Assembly (NCBI RefSeq): GCF_009184895.1
Contig: NZ_WESE01000004.1
Coordinates: forward strand, 62,001 to 126,000
Length of the DNA stretch: 64,000 nt
Source of the DNA: Nostocoides sp. F2B08
GTDB taxonomy: Bacteria; Actinomycetota; Actinomycetes; Actinomycetales; Dermatophilaceae
Direction: 5' to 3'
Below, one piece after another: positions 9,801 to 17,659 of the stretch. Position 1 is the first letter of the stretch. The number at the start of each line of letters is the position of its first letter. The translations under genes and the position numbers were made by a program. The notes beneath the pieces are model-generated. The model worked only from the letters and a program-made list of their open reading frames with translations. It was not told the DNA's origin and did not search any database.

Positions 9801-10610
9801 CTGGCCACCCACGGCTTCAGGAACGTCGAGAAGCGCACCGGAACGCAGCTGCACGACCTCGCAGCAGAGCACGAGGGCAAGCAGATCACCTTCGCCGACA
9901 CCCAGGTCCAGCCGGTCCCCGTCATCACGTCCCCGGAGTGGTCCGGGTCGGAGTCCGGAGGCCGGCGCTACAGCCCCTTCACGATCAACGTCGAGCGGCT
10001 CAAGCCCTTCCACACCCTCACCGGGCGGCAGCAGTTCTACCTCGACCACGACTGGATCCTCGGAATGGGCGAGGCGCTGCCGGTGTACCGTCCGCCGCTC
10101 AACATGACGACGCTCTTCGGCGAGTCCGAGATCGGCGTGCAGAACGAGCTCGGGGTGTCGGTCCGTTACCTCACCCCCCACAACAAGTGGTCGATCCACA
10201 GCGAGTACCAGGACAACCTGTTCATGCTCAGCCTCTCCCGTGGCGGGCAGACGATCTGGATGTCCGACCGCGACGCGGCCAAGGTGGGCATCAAGGACAA
10301 CGACTGGGTCGAGGCGGTCAACCGCAACGGCGTCGTCGCGGCTCGCGCGATCGTCAGCCACCGGATGCCCGAGGGCACGATCTTCATGCACCACGCCCAG
10401 GACCGGCTCATCGACGTCCCGCTGACCGAGACCAACCAGCGCCGCGGCGGGATCCACAACTCGCTCACCCGGATCCTCATCAAGCCGAGCCACATCATCG
10501 GTGGGTATGCGCAGCTCGCCTACTTCTTCAACTACATCGGCCCGACGGGCAACAACCGGGACGAGGTCACGATGATCCGCCGCCGCACCGACCAGAACGT
10601 CACCTACTAG
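6873..10610 (+). CDS. narG: respiratory nitrate reductase alpha subunit
   Basis: This 1245-residue molybdenum subunit reduces nitrate to nitrite on the inner face of the membrane. The FS0 [4Fe-4S] ligands are complete: His59, Cys63, Cys67 and Cys102 (H-x3-C-x3-C-x34-C). Asp233 in YADLPNASPQMFGDQTD corresponds to the aspartate that binds molybdenum in E. coli NarG, and MMWGSNVPLTRTPDAHW follows. The molybdopterin-binding C-terminal domain is intact through IGPTGNNRDEVTMIRR. Length matches the family. An AAGGAGA ribosome site precedes ATG 6873, which overlaps the regulator stop. First structural gene of narGHJI. Confidence 0.97.
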   Translation: MNSPRIDGPLSEALVGTRRYFTRGEVSDDQRTMHLEGGRQGDSFYRDRWSHDKVVRSTHGVNCTGSCSWKVYVKDGIITWEAQQTDYPSAGADRPEYEPRGCPRGAAFSWYTYSPTRVRYPYVRGVLLEMFREAKAAVGGDPVVAWASIVQDPEKAHRYKSARGKGGLVRSTWDEVVELVAAAHVYTVKRWGPDRIAGFSPIPAMSPVSYASGARFLELIGAPMLSFYDWYADLPNASPQMFGDQTDVPESGDWWDAGYLMMWGSNVPLTRTPDAHWMTEARYRGQKVVAVAPDYAENVKFADEWVTCNPGADGALALAMGHVILKEYFVDRQVQFFVDYNRRYTDLPFLVTLDEVSEGSEDGTDGTTAYRPGKNLVAADFDNRQRESENAVFKPVVFDGATGRPAVPNGSIGFRYGDEGWGKWNLDLEGIEPVLTMYAGGTSTSDPASGVAEVVLPRFDTADGHVTYVRRGVPTRRVGGRLVTTVLDLMLAQYGVSRPGLPGEWPADYDDASTPATPAWQEPITGVPAQQVTRLAREWAQNAIDTTGRGMILMGAGTNHWFHSDQIYRAMLVLTTITGCQGRNGGGWAHYVGQEKIRPIMGFQHMAFALDWHRPPRHMNQTAYWYVNTSQYRYDTFTADDLDAGTGVFADKGVMDLLAQSVRLGWTPSYPTFTRSSLVLADEARAAGQEPIPYVVDQLKSGELKFAVEDPEAEENHPRILSLWRANLLGSSAKGNEYFLKHLLGADNAVSAAEAPPEKRPAGIVWPEHAPEGKLDLLTTLDFRMTSSTLFSDVVLPAATWYEKHDLNTTDMHPFVHAFSPAIAPPWQSKTDWDTWKAVAKKFSELAVDHLGTRTDVVAKPLWHDTPEAMATPHGIVKDWRTGEVEPVPGRTLPVLALAERDYPAVYDKMTSIGPLLEKVGMLTKGVPYDVTREVDILRGRNGVRNGGAGDGQPRLETDIHMADAILHLSGTANGHLATHGFRNVEKRTGTQLHDLAAEHEGKQITFADTQVQPVPVITSPEWSGSESGGRRYSPFTINVERLKPFHTLTGRQQFYLDHDWILGMGEALPVYRPPLNMTTLFGESEIGVQNELGVSVRYLTPHNKWSIHSEYQDNLFMLSLSRGGQTIWMSDRDAAKVGIKDNDWVEAVNRNGVVAARAIVSHRMPEGTIFMHHAQDRLIDVPLTETNQRRGGIHNSLTRILIKPSHIIGGYAQLAYFFNYIGPTGNNRDEVTMIRRRTDQNVTY

Positions 10611-10642
10611 AGCCGCCCGAGAACGAGAGAGGACCGATCGAC

Positions 10643-12331
10643 ATGCGCGTCATGGCACAGATGGCCATGGTCATGAACCTCGACAAGTGCATCGGGTGTC
10701 ACACCTGCTCGGTGACCTGCAAGCAGGCCTGGACCAACCGGGCCGGCACGGAGTACGTCTGGTTCAACAACGTCGAGACCAGGCCGGGTCTCGGGTACCC
10801 GCGCGGGTACGAGAACCAGGAGGAGTGGCTCGGCGGCTGGGTGGCCAAGAACGGTCGCCTGTCGCTGCGGGCCGGGGGGCGGCTGAAGAAGCTGCTCACC
10901 ATCTTCTCGAACCCGAAGATGCCGTCGATCCAGGACTACTACGAACCCTGGACCTACGACTACGAGACCCTGCTGGGCGCCCCGGCGCAGGAGAACTTCC
11001 CGGTGGCGCGGCCGTACTCCCTCATCTCCGGCAAGCCGATGAACGTCTCGTGGTCGGCGAACTGGGACGACGACCTCGGCGGCAGCCTGGAGCACGCCGC
11101 CAAGGACCCGATGCTCAAGGGCATCGAGGACAAGGTGACGTTCGAGTTCGAGCAGACCTTCATGTTCTACCTGCCCCGGATCTGCGAGCACTGTCTCAAC
11201 CCGAGCTGTGCGGCGTCCTGCCCGAGCGGGGCGATCTACAAGCGCTCCGAGGATGGCATCGTCCTCGTCGACCAGGACCGGTGCCGAGGCTGGCGGATGT
11301 GCGTGACCGGCTGCCCCTACAAGAAGGTCTACTTCAACCACAAGACCGGCAAGGCCGAGAAGTGCACCTTCTGCTACCCGCGCGTCGAGGTCGGCATCCC
11401 GACGGTCTGCTCCGAGACCTGCGTCGGGCGGCTGCGTTACATCGGCCTGGTGCTCTATGACGCCGACCGCGTCCTGGAGGCCGCCTCCATCGAGGACGAC
11501 CACGCGCTCTACGAGGCGCAGCGCTCGCTGTTCCTCGACCCCAACGACCCGGCCGTGGCCGCCGCGGCCGAGCGCGACGGGATCCCCGGCGACTGGATCG
11601 AGGCCGCCAAGCGCTCGCCCGTCCGCCGGCTCATCCAGGACTACGCGGTCGCCCTCCCCCTCCACCCGGAGTACCGCACCATGCCGATGGTCTGGTACAT
11701 CCCTCCGCTGTCTCCGGTCGTCGACGTCATCAAGGACACCGGCTACGACGCCGAGGACAAGGACAACCTCTTCGCCGCGATCGAGACGCTGCGCATCCCC
11801 GTGGAGTACCTCGCCAATCTCTTCACCGCCGGCGACGTCGCACCGGTGAACCGCGTCCTCAAGCGGCTGGCCGCCATGCGGTCCTACATGCGCGACATCA
11901 ACCTCGGCCGCGACCCCCGCGACGAGATCCCGGAGTCGGTCGGGATGAGCGGCGAGGCGATGTACGAGATGTTCCGCCTCCTCGCGATCGCGAAGTACGA
12001 GGAGCGCTACGTCATCCCGACCGCGCACGCCGAGCAGGCCCACGCGCTCGAGGAGCTCGCGACCGACTGCCCGGTCAGCGAGTACGGCGGCGGCCAGCCC
12101 GAGGGCATCCTCGGCGAGGGGTCCGGACGTCCCACGCCGGTGGCGGCCGAGAACCTCCGGATGCTCCAGAACCGGCAGCGAGCCGACTCTCTGGAGAACC
12201 CGCTCATCGGCGGCGGCAGCAAGCAGGGCCGGGTCAACCTGCTCAACTGGGACGGCATCGGCATGCCCGAGGGACTGTTCCCGGACCGTGACGCCGAAAC
12301 GTCGCGGGAGACGAGCGGGGACCGGTCATGA
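10643..12331 (+). CDS. narH: respiratory nitrate reductase beta subunit
   Basis: This 562-residue electron-transfer subunit carries iron-sulfur clusters between NarI haem and NarG. Cys groups are clear: CIGCHTCSVTCKQAW near residue 16, CEHCLNPSCAASCPSGA, CRGWRMCVTGCPYKK and CTFCYPRVEVGIPTVCSETC. The Trp in CRGW marks the [3Fe-4S] site, as in other NarH proteins. The start MRVMAQMAMVMNLDKC follows a weak GAGAGGA ribosome site. Open frame upstream of 10643 is only read-through of narG sequence. The stop overlaps narJ by ATGA. Confidence 0.97.
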   Translation: MRVMAQMAMVMNLDKCIGCHTCSVTCKQAWTNRAGTEYVWFNNVETRPGLGYPRGYENQEEWLGGWVAKNGRLSLRAGGRLKKLLTIFSNPKMPSIQDYYEPWTYDYETLLGAPAQENFPVARPYSLISGKPMNVSWSANWDDDLGGSLEHAAKDPMLKGIEDKVTFEFEQTFMFYLPRICEHCLNPSCAASCPSGAIYKRSEDGIVLVDQDRCRGWRMCVTGCPYKKVYFNHKTGKAEKCTFCYPRVEVGIPTVCSETCVGRLRYIGLVLYDADRVLEAASIEDDHALYEAQRSLFLDPNDPAVAAAAERDGIPGDWIEAAKRSPVRRLIQDYAVALPLHPEYRTMPMVWYIPPLSPVVDVIKDTGYDAEDKDNLFAAIETLRIPVEYLANLFTAGDVAPVNRVLKRLAAMRSYMRDINLGRDPRDEIPESVGMSGEAMYEMFRLLAIAKYEERYVIPTAHAEQAHALEELATDCPVSEYGGGQPEGILGEGSGRPTPVAAENLRMLQNRQRADSLENPLIGGGSKQGRVNLLNWDGIGMPEGLFPDRDAETSRETSGDRS

Positions 12332-13089
12332 GATGGCTCCGGAACCGCGGCTCGGTCCCGGCGGCGGACCCCCGCGTCATCGCCGACACCTGGCAGCTCG
12401 TGTCGCTGTTGTTGGACTACCCGGACGAGGCGCTCGTCGGGCGTGTCCCGCTCCTCCGCCCGGTCGTCGCGGATCTGCCGGCGCCGCATCGAGAGCCGCT
12501 CACCGCATACCTCGGCACGCTGGAGCGGATCCCGCTCGGTGAGCTGCAGGCGGACTATGTCGACACCTTCGACGTCACCCGCAAGTGCTCGCTGCACCTG
12601 ACGTACTTCACCCACGGGGACACCCGCAAGCGCGGCGTAGCGCTCGTCGAGTTCCGCCAGGCGTACCGCAGGGCGGGCGTGGAGTTCGACATCGACACCG
12701 AGCTGCCGGACCACCTGTGCGTCCTCCTCGAGTTCGGGGCCGCTCACGACCGGGACACCGCGTGGACGCTGCTCAACCGGCACCGGGTGGGGATCGAGCT
12801 GCTGCGGATGGCACTCGCGAAACGGGAGTCACGGTGGCTGCCCGTCGTCGAGGCGCTCCGGTCGACCCTGCCGGACCTTGGGCCGGACGACCATGAGGCG
12901 CTCGCCGCGCTGATCGCCGCCGGACCGCCCAAGGAGGAGGTGGGTCTGGACTCGGCGCCGTACGCCCTCGATCCCCGCCTCTCGGAGCACCTCAATCCTC
13001 GCCCCGAGCCGTTCGACGCGACGGCGCCGCCCACGACCGACACGACCGAGTTCCTCGGCACCACCATTCCCGTAGGAGTCCCGCGATGA
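12328..13089 (+). CDS. narJ: nitrate reductase molybdenum cofactor assembly chaperone
   Basis: This 253-residue soluble chaperone belongs to the NarJ/TorD helical family, which holds NarG while the molybdenum cofactor is inserted. The central part carries the conserved YVDTFDVTRKCSLHLTYFTHGDTRKRG block (residues about 73-99), typical of actinobacterial NarJ. The C-terminal 60 residues are Pro- and acid-rich and poorly conserved. Both ends overlap neighbours by ATGA (narH at 12328, narI at 13086), indicating translational coupling. Confidence 0.95.
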   Translation: MRWLRNRGSVPAADPRVIADTWQLVSLLLDYPDEALVGRVPLLRPVVADLPAPHREPLTAYLGTLERIPLGELQADYVDTFDVTRKCSLHLTYFTHGDTRKRGVALVEFRQAYRRAGVEFDIDTELPDHLCVLLEFGAAHDRDTAWTLLNRHRVGIELLRMALAKRESRWLPVVEALRSTLPDLGPDDHEALAALIAAGPPKEEVGLDSAPYALDPRLSEHLNPRPEPFDATAPPTTDTTEFLGTTIPVGVPR

Positions 13090-13838
13090 ACACCGTGCTC
13101 TGGGTGATCTACCCGTACATCTGCCTGGCGATCTTCGTCGTCGGTCACTTCTGGCGGTACAAGTACGACAAGTTCGGGTGGACCACCCGCTCTAGCCAGC
13201 TCTACGAGGACAAGCTGCTGCGCATCGGCAGCCCGCTCTTCCACTTCGGCATGCTCGGGGTGATCGCCGGCCACGTCATGGGTCTGCTCATCCCCCAGTC
13301 CTGGACCAGCGCCATCGGCATCAGCCCGCACACGTACCACTACATCGCGCTGATCGGCGGTATCCCGGCCGGTCTCGCGACGGTCGCGGGTCTGATCATC
13401 CTCGTGTACCGCCGCCGACGCACCGGTCCGGTCTTCAGCGCGACGACGGTCAACGACAAGGTCATGTATCTCGTCCTCGGCATCGTCATCCTCCTCGGCA
13501 TCTGGAACACGATCGCGGGGTCGCTCCTCCAGTTCGGGGGCGAGTACAACTACCGCGACGGCGTCTCACCGTGGTTCCGCAGCATCTTCTACTTCCAGCC
13601 GGATGCCGCGCTGATGGCCGGAGCACCCATCGGCTTCCAGCTGCACGCCTTCTTCGCGTTCCTGCTCTTCGCCATGTGGCCGTTCACCCGGCTCGTGCAC
13701 GTCTTCTCCGCACCGATCGGGTACTTCACGCGGCCCTACATCGTCTACCGGTCCAGCGATGTCCGCCCCGGCGTGGGGGTGGGCACCCACGCCCCGGCGC
13801 GCGGCTGGGACCGCCCCGAACTGCAGAAGAAGGAGTAG
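13086..13838 (+). CDS. narI: respiratory nitrate reductase gamma subunit
   Basis: This 250-residue membrane cytochrome b has five hydrophobic segments and takes electrons from menaquinol. Family landmarks include the short N-terminal helix MNTVLWVIYPYICLAIFVVGHFWRYKYD, KLLRIGSPLFHFGMLGVIAGHVMGL with two His haem ligands, and the last helix LHAFFAFLLFAMWPFTRLVHVFSAP with the other two His. The C-terminal tail after SAPIGYFTRPYIVYR is longer than in E. coli. It overlaps narJ by 4 nt; mobA follows 3 nt after the stop. Confidence 0.96.
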   Translation: MNTVLWVIYPYICLAIFVVGHFWRYKYDKFGWTTRSSQLYEDKLLRIGSPLFHFGMLGVIAGHVMGLLIPQSWTSAIGISPHTYHYIALIGGIPAGLATVAGLIILVYRRRRTGPVFSATTVNDKVMYLVLGIVILLGIWNTIAGSLLQFGGEYNYRDGVSPWFRSIFYFQPDAALMAGAPIGFQLHAFFAFLLFAMWPFTRLVHVFSAPIGYFTRPYIVYRSSDVRPGVGVGTHAPARGWDRPELQKKE

Positions 13839-13841
13839 TCC

Positions 13842-14483
13842 GTGTCGTCGCCGGCTGGGGCGCCACACCACGACGCGGTCGTCCTCGCCGGCGGCCGCGC
13901 CACGCGGCTCGGTGGAGCCTCGAAACCCCTCGTGGAGGTCGCGGGGCGCACCCTGTTGGATCGGGCCCTGGACGCTGCGTCCGGCGCCGACAGGGTCGTC
14001 GTGGTCGGTCCGGTTCCGGTCCCTCCGGGGGTCCTGCGAACCCTCGAGGACCCGCCCTTCTCGGGTCCGGCTGCGGCCCTGGCCGCCGGCCTCGCGGCCC
14101 TGGTCGATGCGGTCGGATCGGCCCGACCCGCACCGTGGACCCTGGTGCTCGCCGCCGACGTGCCCCGGGCCGCCTTCGCGGTTCCTGTCCTGCTCTCCGC
14201 CGCGGCGGATGACCCCGAAGCCGACGGAGTGTGCTTCCACGACGCCCAGTCGCACCCGCAGTGGATGCTGGCGCTGTACCGCAGCCCGGCGCTCCGGGCG
14301 GCCGTGTCCACGGTCTCCACGACGGACCTGTCGATGCGGCGCCTGCTGGCGCCCCTGACCCTCATGACCATCCCAGGAGAGGCGGCCGAGATCGCTGACT
14401 GTGACACGTGGCAGGACATCGAAGCGGCTCGGGAACAGGAGTCCTCGTGGGTCAGAACGAGCGAGCGGGAGGAACGACCGTGA
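13842..14483 (+). CDS. mobA: molybdenum cofactor guanylyltransferase
   Basis: This 213-residue nucleotidyltransferase of the MobA type attaches GMP to molybdopterin, making the bis-MGD cofactor of NarG. The N-terminal signature is DAVVLAGGRATRLGGASKPLVEVAGRTLLDR (residues about 10-40), followed by FSGPAAALAAGL and the metal-binding VLAADVPRA. The C-terminus carries DCDTWQDIEAAR, matching the usual NIDTPEDL-like end. Start is GTG 13842, 3 nt after narI. Direct linkage to narGHJI supports the assignment over other sugar-phosphate nucleotidyltransferases. Confidence 0.88.
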   Translation: MSSPAGAPHHDAVVLAGGRATRLGGASKPLVEVAGRTLLDRALDAASGADRVVVVGPVPVPPGVLRTLEDPPFSGPAAALAAGLAALVDAVGSARPAPWTLVLAADVPRAAFAVPVLLSAAADDPEADGVCFHDAQSHPQWMLALYRSPALRAAVSTVSTTDLSMRRLLAPLTLMTIPGEAAEIADCDTWQDIEAAREQESSWVRTSEREERP

Positions 14484-14776
14484 CGGATCTGGAGCAACCT
14501 CAACGACGGTGGACCGAGTGGGTAGGCGAAGCCTGCCAGGCGGTCGGGGTCGACGCGAACCAGGTCGACATCCCGGAGCTCCATCATCTGAGCAAACAGG
14601 TGGCCCACCGGCTGGAGCGACCTCTCGCGCCCGTGAGCACCTTCATCCTCGGGCTCGCCATCGGTGCGGGATCGGCTACACGCCAGGAGCGAGCGGCCGT
14701 CCTGAACCGGATTCTCGATACGCTGCCGAAGGATGAGCCGGAGACCGACCGACGAGGCACCGACCAGCCCACCTGA
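14480..14776 (+). CDS. DUF6457-type small protein linked to molybdenum cofactor genes
   Basis: This 98-residue protein starts at GTG 14480, overlapping the mobA stop by 4 nt. Conserved-looking segments are WTEWVGEACQAVGVD and HHLSKQVAHRLERPLAPVSTFILGLAIGAG. No enzyme motif or membrane span is evident. Proteins of this type commonly sit next to mobA or formate dehydrogenase accessory genes in actinobacteria, so a helper role in molybdoenzyme maturation is inferred. The frame is open upstream of 14480, but that stretch only overlaps mobA. Confidence 0.7.
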   Translation: MTDLEQPQRRWTEWVGEACQAVGVDANQVDIPELHHLSKQVAHRLERPLAPVSTFILGLAIGAGSATRQERAAVLNRILDTLPKDEPETDRRGTDQPT

Positions 14777-14786
14777 GGAGACTTCC

Positions 14787-15134
14787 ATGGACGCGCAGAA
14801 CGACATCCGGACCCTGGCGACCGAGGGGCAGGCGCTCCTCGAGCAGGCGCGCGGTGAGACCTCGGGACGGTCGAGCGTCTCCCTCGTGCACGAGCACCGG
14901 ATCCGTGCCGTTCTCATGGGACTGACCGCGGGGGCCGGCCTCGCGGAGCACGACGCACCGCCGGGGGCCACCTTGCAGGTGGTCGCCGGGAGGGCGCGGC
15001 TGTACGTGGCCGGTGACGACGGCCGTGAGTGGCTGCTCGAGGAGGGCGACCTCATCGCGGTGCCGCACACGCGACACGGTGTGGATGCCCTCAGTGACAG
15101 CGTCCTCCTGCTCACGGTCGCGCTCGACGCCTAG
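14787..15134 (+). CDS. cupin-domain protein
   Basis: This 115-residue protein has a single small beta-barrel (cupin) pattern: AGAGLAEHDAPPGATLQVVAGRARLYVAG, then EWLLEEGDLIAVPHTRHGVDALSDSVLLLTVALD. One His near the end of the first motif (AEHDA) and one in RHGVDA could bind a metal. The ATG at 14787 follows GAGGAGA. It lies 10 nt after the DUF6457 gene and so belongs to the nar/mobA transcription unit. Such cupins are often found near redox systems; the substrate is unknown. Confidence 0.8.
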   Translation: MDAQNDIRTLATEGQALLEQARGETSGRSSVSLVHEHRIRAVLMGLTAGAGLAEHDAPPGATLQVVAGRARLYVAGDDGREWLLEEGDLIAVPHTRHGVDALSDSVLLLTVALDA

Positions 15135-15168
15135 GACTGCGGCCCCGAGATTTCCCGTTATCAACTCG

Positions 15169-15197
15169 TGACAATCGGCGTCCTCCGGGGTTAGGGT
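15169..15197 (+). promoter_or_regulatory. probable sigma-70-type promoter for the riboswitch transcript
   Basis: TGACAA (15169-15174) and TAGGGT (15192-15197) are separated by 17 nt, a standard spacing for a vegetative promoter. It lies about 35 nt ahead of the riboswitch core, so the leader would begin just before the aptamer. Confidence 0.5.
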
Positions 15198-15229
15198 GCA
15201 AGAGCCCTCCCCCCGAGGGCCCCGGAACG

Positions 15230-15393
15230 GCCGCCGAGTCCTGCCACCGTGACGGGCCCGTCACCATCCGCCGGCAGGAGCGGGGAACCCATTCGCCGGG
15301 ACGGTCACGTCCCTTGGGGTGCAGTCGGTGGCACGAGCCGCCGACCGGACATCTCCAGTCCGAACCCGACAGCTAACCCCGCAGGCGCTGGAG
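15230..15393 (+). promoter_or_regulatory. cyclic di-AMP riboswitch (ydaO/yuaA class)
   Basis: The leader carries the conserved blocks of the ydaO/yuaA RNA in order: GCCGAGTCCTGCC, then GGCAGGAGCGGGGAACCCA (15272-15290), TTGGGGTG (15314-15321), and CCGAACCCGACAGCTAACCC with CGCAGGCG just before the ribosome site. The class binds cyclic di-AMP and switches off cell-wall hydrolase genes in actinobacteria. The 3' edge abuts GGAGAGAG, so control is likely at translation start. The next gene is a wall hydrolase, as expected. Confidence 0.9.
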
Positions 15394-15403
15394 AGAGCTC
15401 ATC

Positions 15404-16264
15404 ATGTCCCCCACCGCCCCCGGACGTCACCGCGCGCCTCGGCAGCCCCTGTCCGCCCGCGCCACTCGTCTGTTCCCGCCTGCCCCAATCGTCCGCGGAT
15501 CCGCGGTCGCCGCCGCCACCGGTGGCCTCATCCTGTCCTTCCCCGCCGGGGCCTCGTCCGCCCCCGCGGCGGGCGTGACCCAGCTGCCCGCCGCACCGGC
15601 GCCCGTCGTCGCTCCCGTGCTCACCCCCGCGGCGGTGCCGACTGTGACGCCGTCCCTGCCGGCCCGACCCGCAATCTCCGGAACGCTCCGGTTGGGGTCT
15701 CGGGGCGAGTCCGTGCGTGTGATCCAGCGCATCGTCGGAACCGTGCCGGACGGTGTCTTCGGGCCGAAGACCCACGCCGCGGTCAAGCGGTACCAAGCGC
15801 GCAAGGGTCTGGTCGTCGATGGCATCGTCGGCCCGAAGACGGCCCGGGCCATGGGGCTCGCCTTCGGCACCGCGGCATCCCGGTCGACGTCCACCGCGTC
15901 GCGGAGCGCGTCGCGTACGAGCACGTCGACGAGCGGCGTGCTCGCGGTCGCGGCGAAGTACACCGGCATCATGTACCGCTACGGCGGCACCAGCCCCTCG
16001 ACCGGGTTCGACTGCTCGGGGTTCACCCAGTTCGTCTTCGGCAAGGTGGGCGTCAAGCTTCCCCGCACCGCGGACGCCCAGCGCAGAGCGACGACGCGGG
16101 TCTCCAGCCCTCGGCCCGGGGACCTCGTGTTCTTCGGCTCACCGGCCTACCACGTCGGGATCTACGCGGGCAACGGCATGATGTACGACTCCGGGCGCAG
16201 CGGTCTGCCGACACAGAAGCGCAAGGTGTTCTCCGGGGTCAGCGGGTACGGCCGCGTCGGCTGA
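15404..16264 (+). CDS. secreted NlpC/P60 cell-wall endopeptidase with peptidoglycan-binding domain
   Basis: This 286-residue exported protein cuts peptidoglycan stem peptides. It has an N-terminal signal region (residues about 25-55, ending in Ala-rich ASSAPAAG), a Pro/Ala linker, one peptidoglycan-binding helix bundle (LRLGSRGESVRVIQRIVG to VDGIVGPKTARAMG, about 89-150), a Ser/Thr linker, and a C-terminal NlpC/P60 domain. The catalytic Cys is in FDCSGFTQFVF and the His in YHVGIYAGNGMM. The upstream riboswitch should stop its synthesis when cyclic di-AMP is high, limiting wall cutting. Confidence 0.92.
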   Translation: MSPTAPGRHRAPRQPLSARATRLFPPAPIVRGSAVAAATGGLILSFPAGASSAPAAGVTQLPAAPAPVVAPVLTPAAVPTVTPSLPARPAISGTLRLGSRGESVRVIQRIVGTVPDGVFGPKTHAAVKRYQARKGLVVDGIVGPKTARAMGLAFGTAASRSTSTASRSASRTSTSTSGVLAVAAKYTGIMYRYGGTSPSTGFDCSGFTQFVFGKVGVKLPRTADAQRRATTRVSSPRPGDLVFFGSPAYHVGIYAGNGMMYDSGRSGLPTQKRKVFSGVSGYGRVG

Positions 16265-16282
16265 GCCGAGGCCGCCCTGCGG

Positions 16283-17530
16283 CTACTCGGCGCGGTGGAA
16301 ACCCGCCCGCTCGGCGAACCCGGCGTCGAGGAACCACACGTCCGGCTCCGTGGTGTCGTACCACTGGCTGTGCAGGTCCTGATACGTCTTGGTGTCCACG
16401 TTGGCCTTGATCGGGTGGCCCAGCGGCTGGGCACCGTCGGCGATGGGCGCTGCCGAGCCGATACCGAAGCCGCCGTCGACGACCTCGTGCAGCTCGGAGA
16501 TGCGGCGGACAAGGGGCTGCTCACCCCGGGCCGACGACTCGGCGGCCGTCTCGTGGGTGGCGATAGGAGCGCTGGTCTCCTGGTCGGTGGGCACGTCGTG
16601 ATCCTCCTCATCGGTTGCGGCAGCACCCCCGTCGGGTGCCGCCCCATGTGTCGCGACGGCTGCCGGGACATCCGGGACATCGACGGCACCGTCATATTCC
16701 TCCGCGTGAACCGTGGCGCCCTCGGAGTCGGTGACCCCGGAGCGCGGCTCGACCGCTGCGTCGTGGGCCTGCTCGTCCCAGCCGCGCCGTTCGCTGCTCC
16801 AGGAACCGTGCGGCTCGAGCCGGTCGCGATCCGCGAGATCGGGCTGCTCGCCCACGACCTCGGGCGCCTCGGCCGGGAGCGTCGTCCCCGCCGGGGCGCC
16901 ACCCCCTCCGGCGAGCCGTTCCTCGCGCATGCTCCGGAACAGGGGGGTCGAGTCCACGTCGGGCTCGTCGAGCACCGACGGTCCCGAGCCCGGTCCCGGA
17001 CGGTCGGCCATCGCCACGCCGTCGGCCTCGCCGAACGCCTCGGCCGGCGTCCGTGGAGCCGGTGTCAGCACGTCGTCGGTGTCGCCGTGGTCCGCACTGC
17101 CCGGCGCCAGAGTGCCCTCGGCCGCTGTGTCCTGGCCCGAGTCACCGAGGCGGCTCAGGCCCGGATCCGCGTACTCCTCCGCCAGATCGGCCCCGTCGGA
17201 CGGGTCGCCGCCGGGCGCACCCGGGGCTGCCGCGCCGGTCTTCTCGACCTCGTTCGGGTCCGCCGGGTCGGGCGCTGCCGCCGCACCGACACCTGCCGGC
17301 ACGGTCGAGTCAGGCACGGCCGCGTCAGGCACGGCCGAGTCAGGCACGGCCGAGTCCGGGTCACCGGTCCCACCGTCACGGGGATGGTCCGCGCCGACGC
17401 CGTCGGTGGCGGACCGAGCGGCCTGGGGCGCATCCGTCGATGACGACCTCGTCCTCAGCACGAGCCACACGATGAGCAGCACGACGGCGATCAGAACCAG
17501 CGCGAGCAGGACCGCCATACCGGTGTTCAT
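16283..17530 (-). CDS. membrane-anchored acidic protein with C-terminal sunset-like domain
   Basis: This 415-residue protein has one N-terminal membrane helix (MAVLLALVLIAVVLLIVWLVL) and a very long, low-complexity acidic middle rich in Asp, Glu, Ala, Pro and Gly. It includes four SAVPD-like pentapeptide repeats near residues 58-77. The last 45 residues, with HPIKANVDTKTYQD and PDVWFLDAGFAERAGFHRAE, resemble the sunset domain often found at the end of actinobacterial membrane or pore-like proteins. Function is unknown. It converges with the wall hydrolase across only 18 bp. Confidence 0.75.
   Translation of the reverse strand: MNTGMAVLLALVLIAVVLLIVWLVLRTRSSSTDAPQAARSATDGVGADHPRDGGTGDPDSAVPDSAVPDAAVPDSTVPAGVGAAAAPDPADPNEVEKTGAAAPGAPGGDPSDGADLAEEYADPGLSRLGDSGQDTAAEGTLAPGSADHGDTDDVLTPAPRTPAEAFGEADGVAMADRPGPGSGPSVLDEPDVDSTPLFRSMREERLAGGGGAPAGTTLPAEAPEVVGEQPDLADRDRLEPHGSWSSERRGWDEQAHDAAVEPRSGVTDSEGATVHAEEYDGAVDVPDVPAAVATHGAAPDGGAAATDEEDHDVPTDQETSAPIATHETAAESSARGEQPLVRRISELHEVVDGGFGIGSAAPIADGAQPLGHPIKANVDTKTYQDLHSQWYDTTEPDVWFLDAGFAERAGFHRAE
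17298..17357. repeat. four tandem 15-bp repeats inside the sunset-domain gene
   Basis: Units at 17298, 17313, 17328 and 17343 share the consensus GGCACGGCCGAGTCA. Being a multiple of three, they lengthen the protein by five residues each (DSAVP type) without breaking the frame. Copy number is likely to vary between strains. Confidence 0.9.
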
Positions 17531-17659
17531 GTGTCGTCGAGCCCCTCACGTGTCATGGTGCGCCACCGACTGCAGGTCACGCCTGAAAGATATCGCCCCG
17601 ACCCCTCGGTCGTCGCAGCGGTCCGCGTACGATAACCCGATTCTCGGCGCAGGCCGGCC

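Noticed and set aside
5784-10493. Very long open frame on the minus strand opposite narG
   Set aside because: narG on the plus strand has complete cofactor motifs and full family length. The antisense frame has no recognisable domain and is low-complexity, as expected from GC-rich codon bias.
6791-10642. Extension of narH upstream into narG
   Set aside because: The frame is open by chance through narG. The iron-sulfur protein begins at MRVMAQMAMVMNLDKC, and translation upstream is out of frame with narG.
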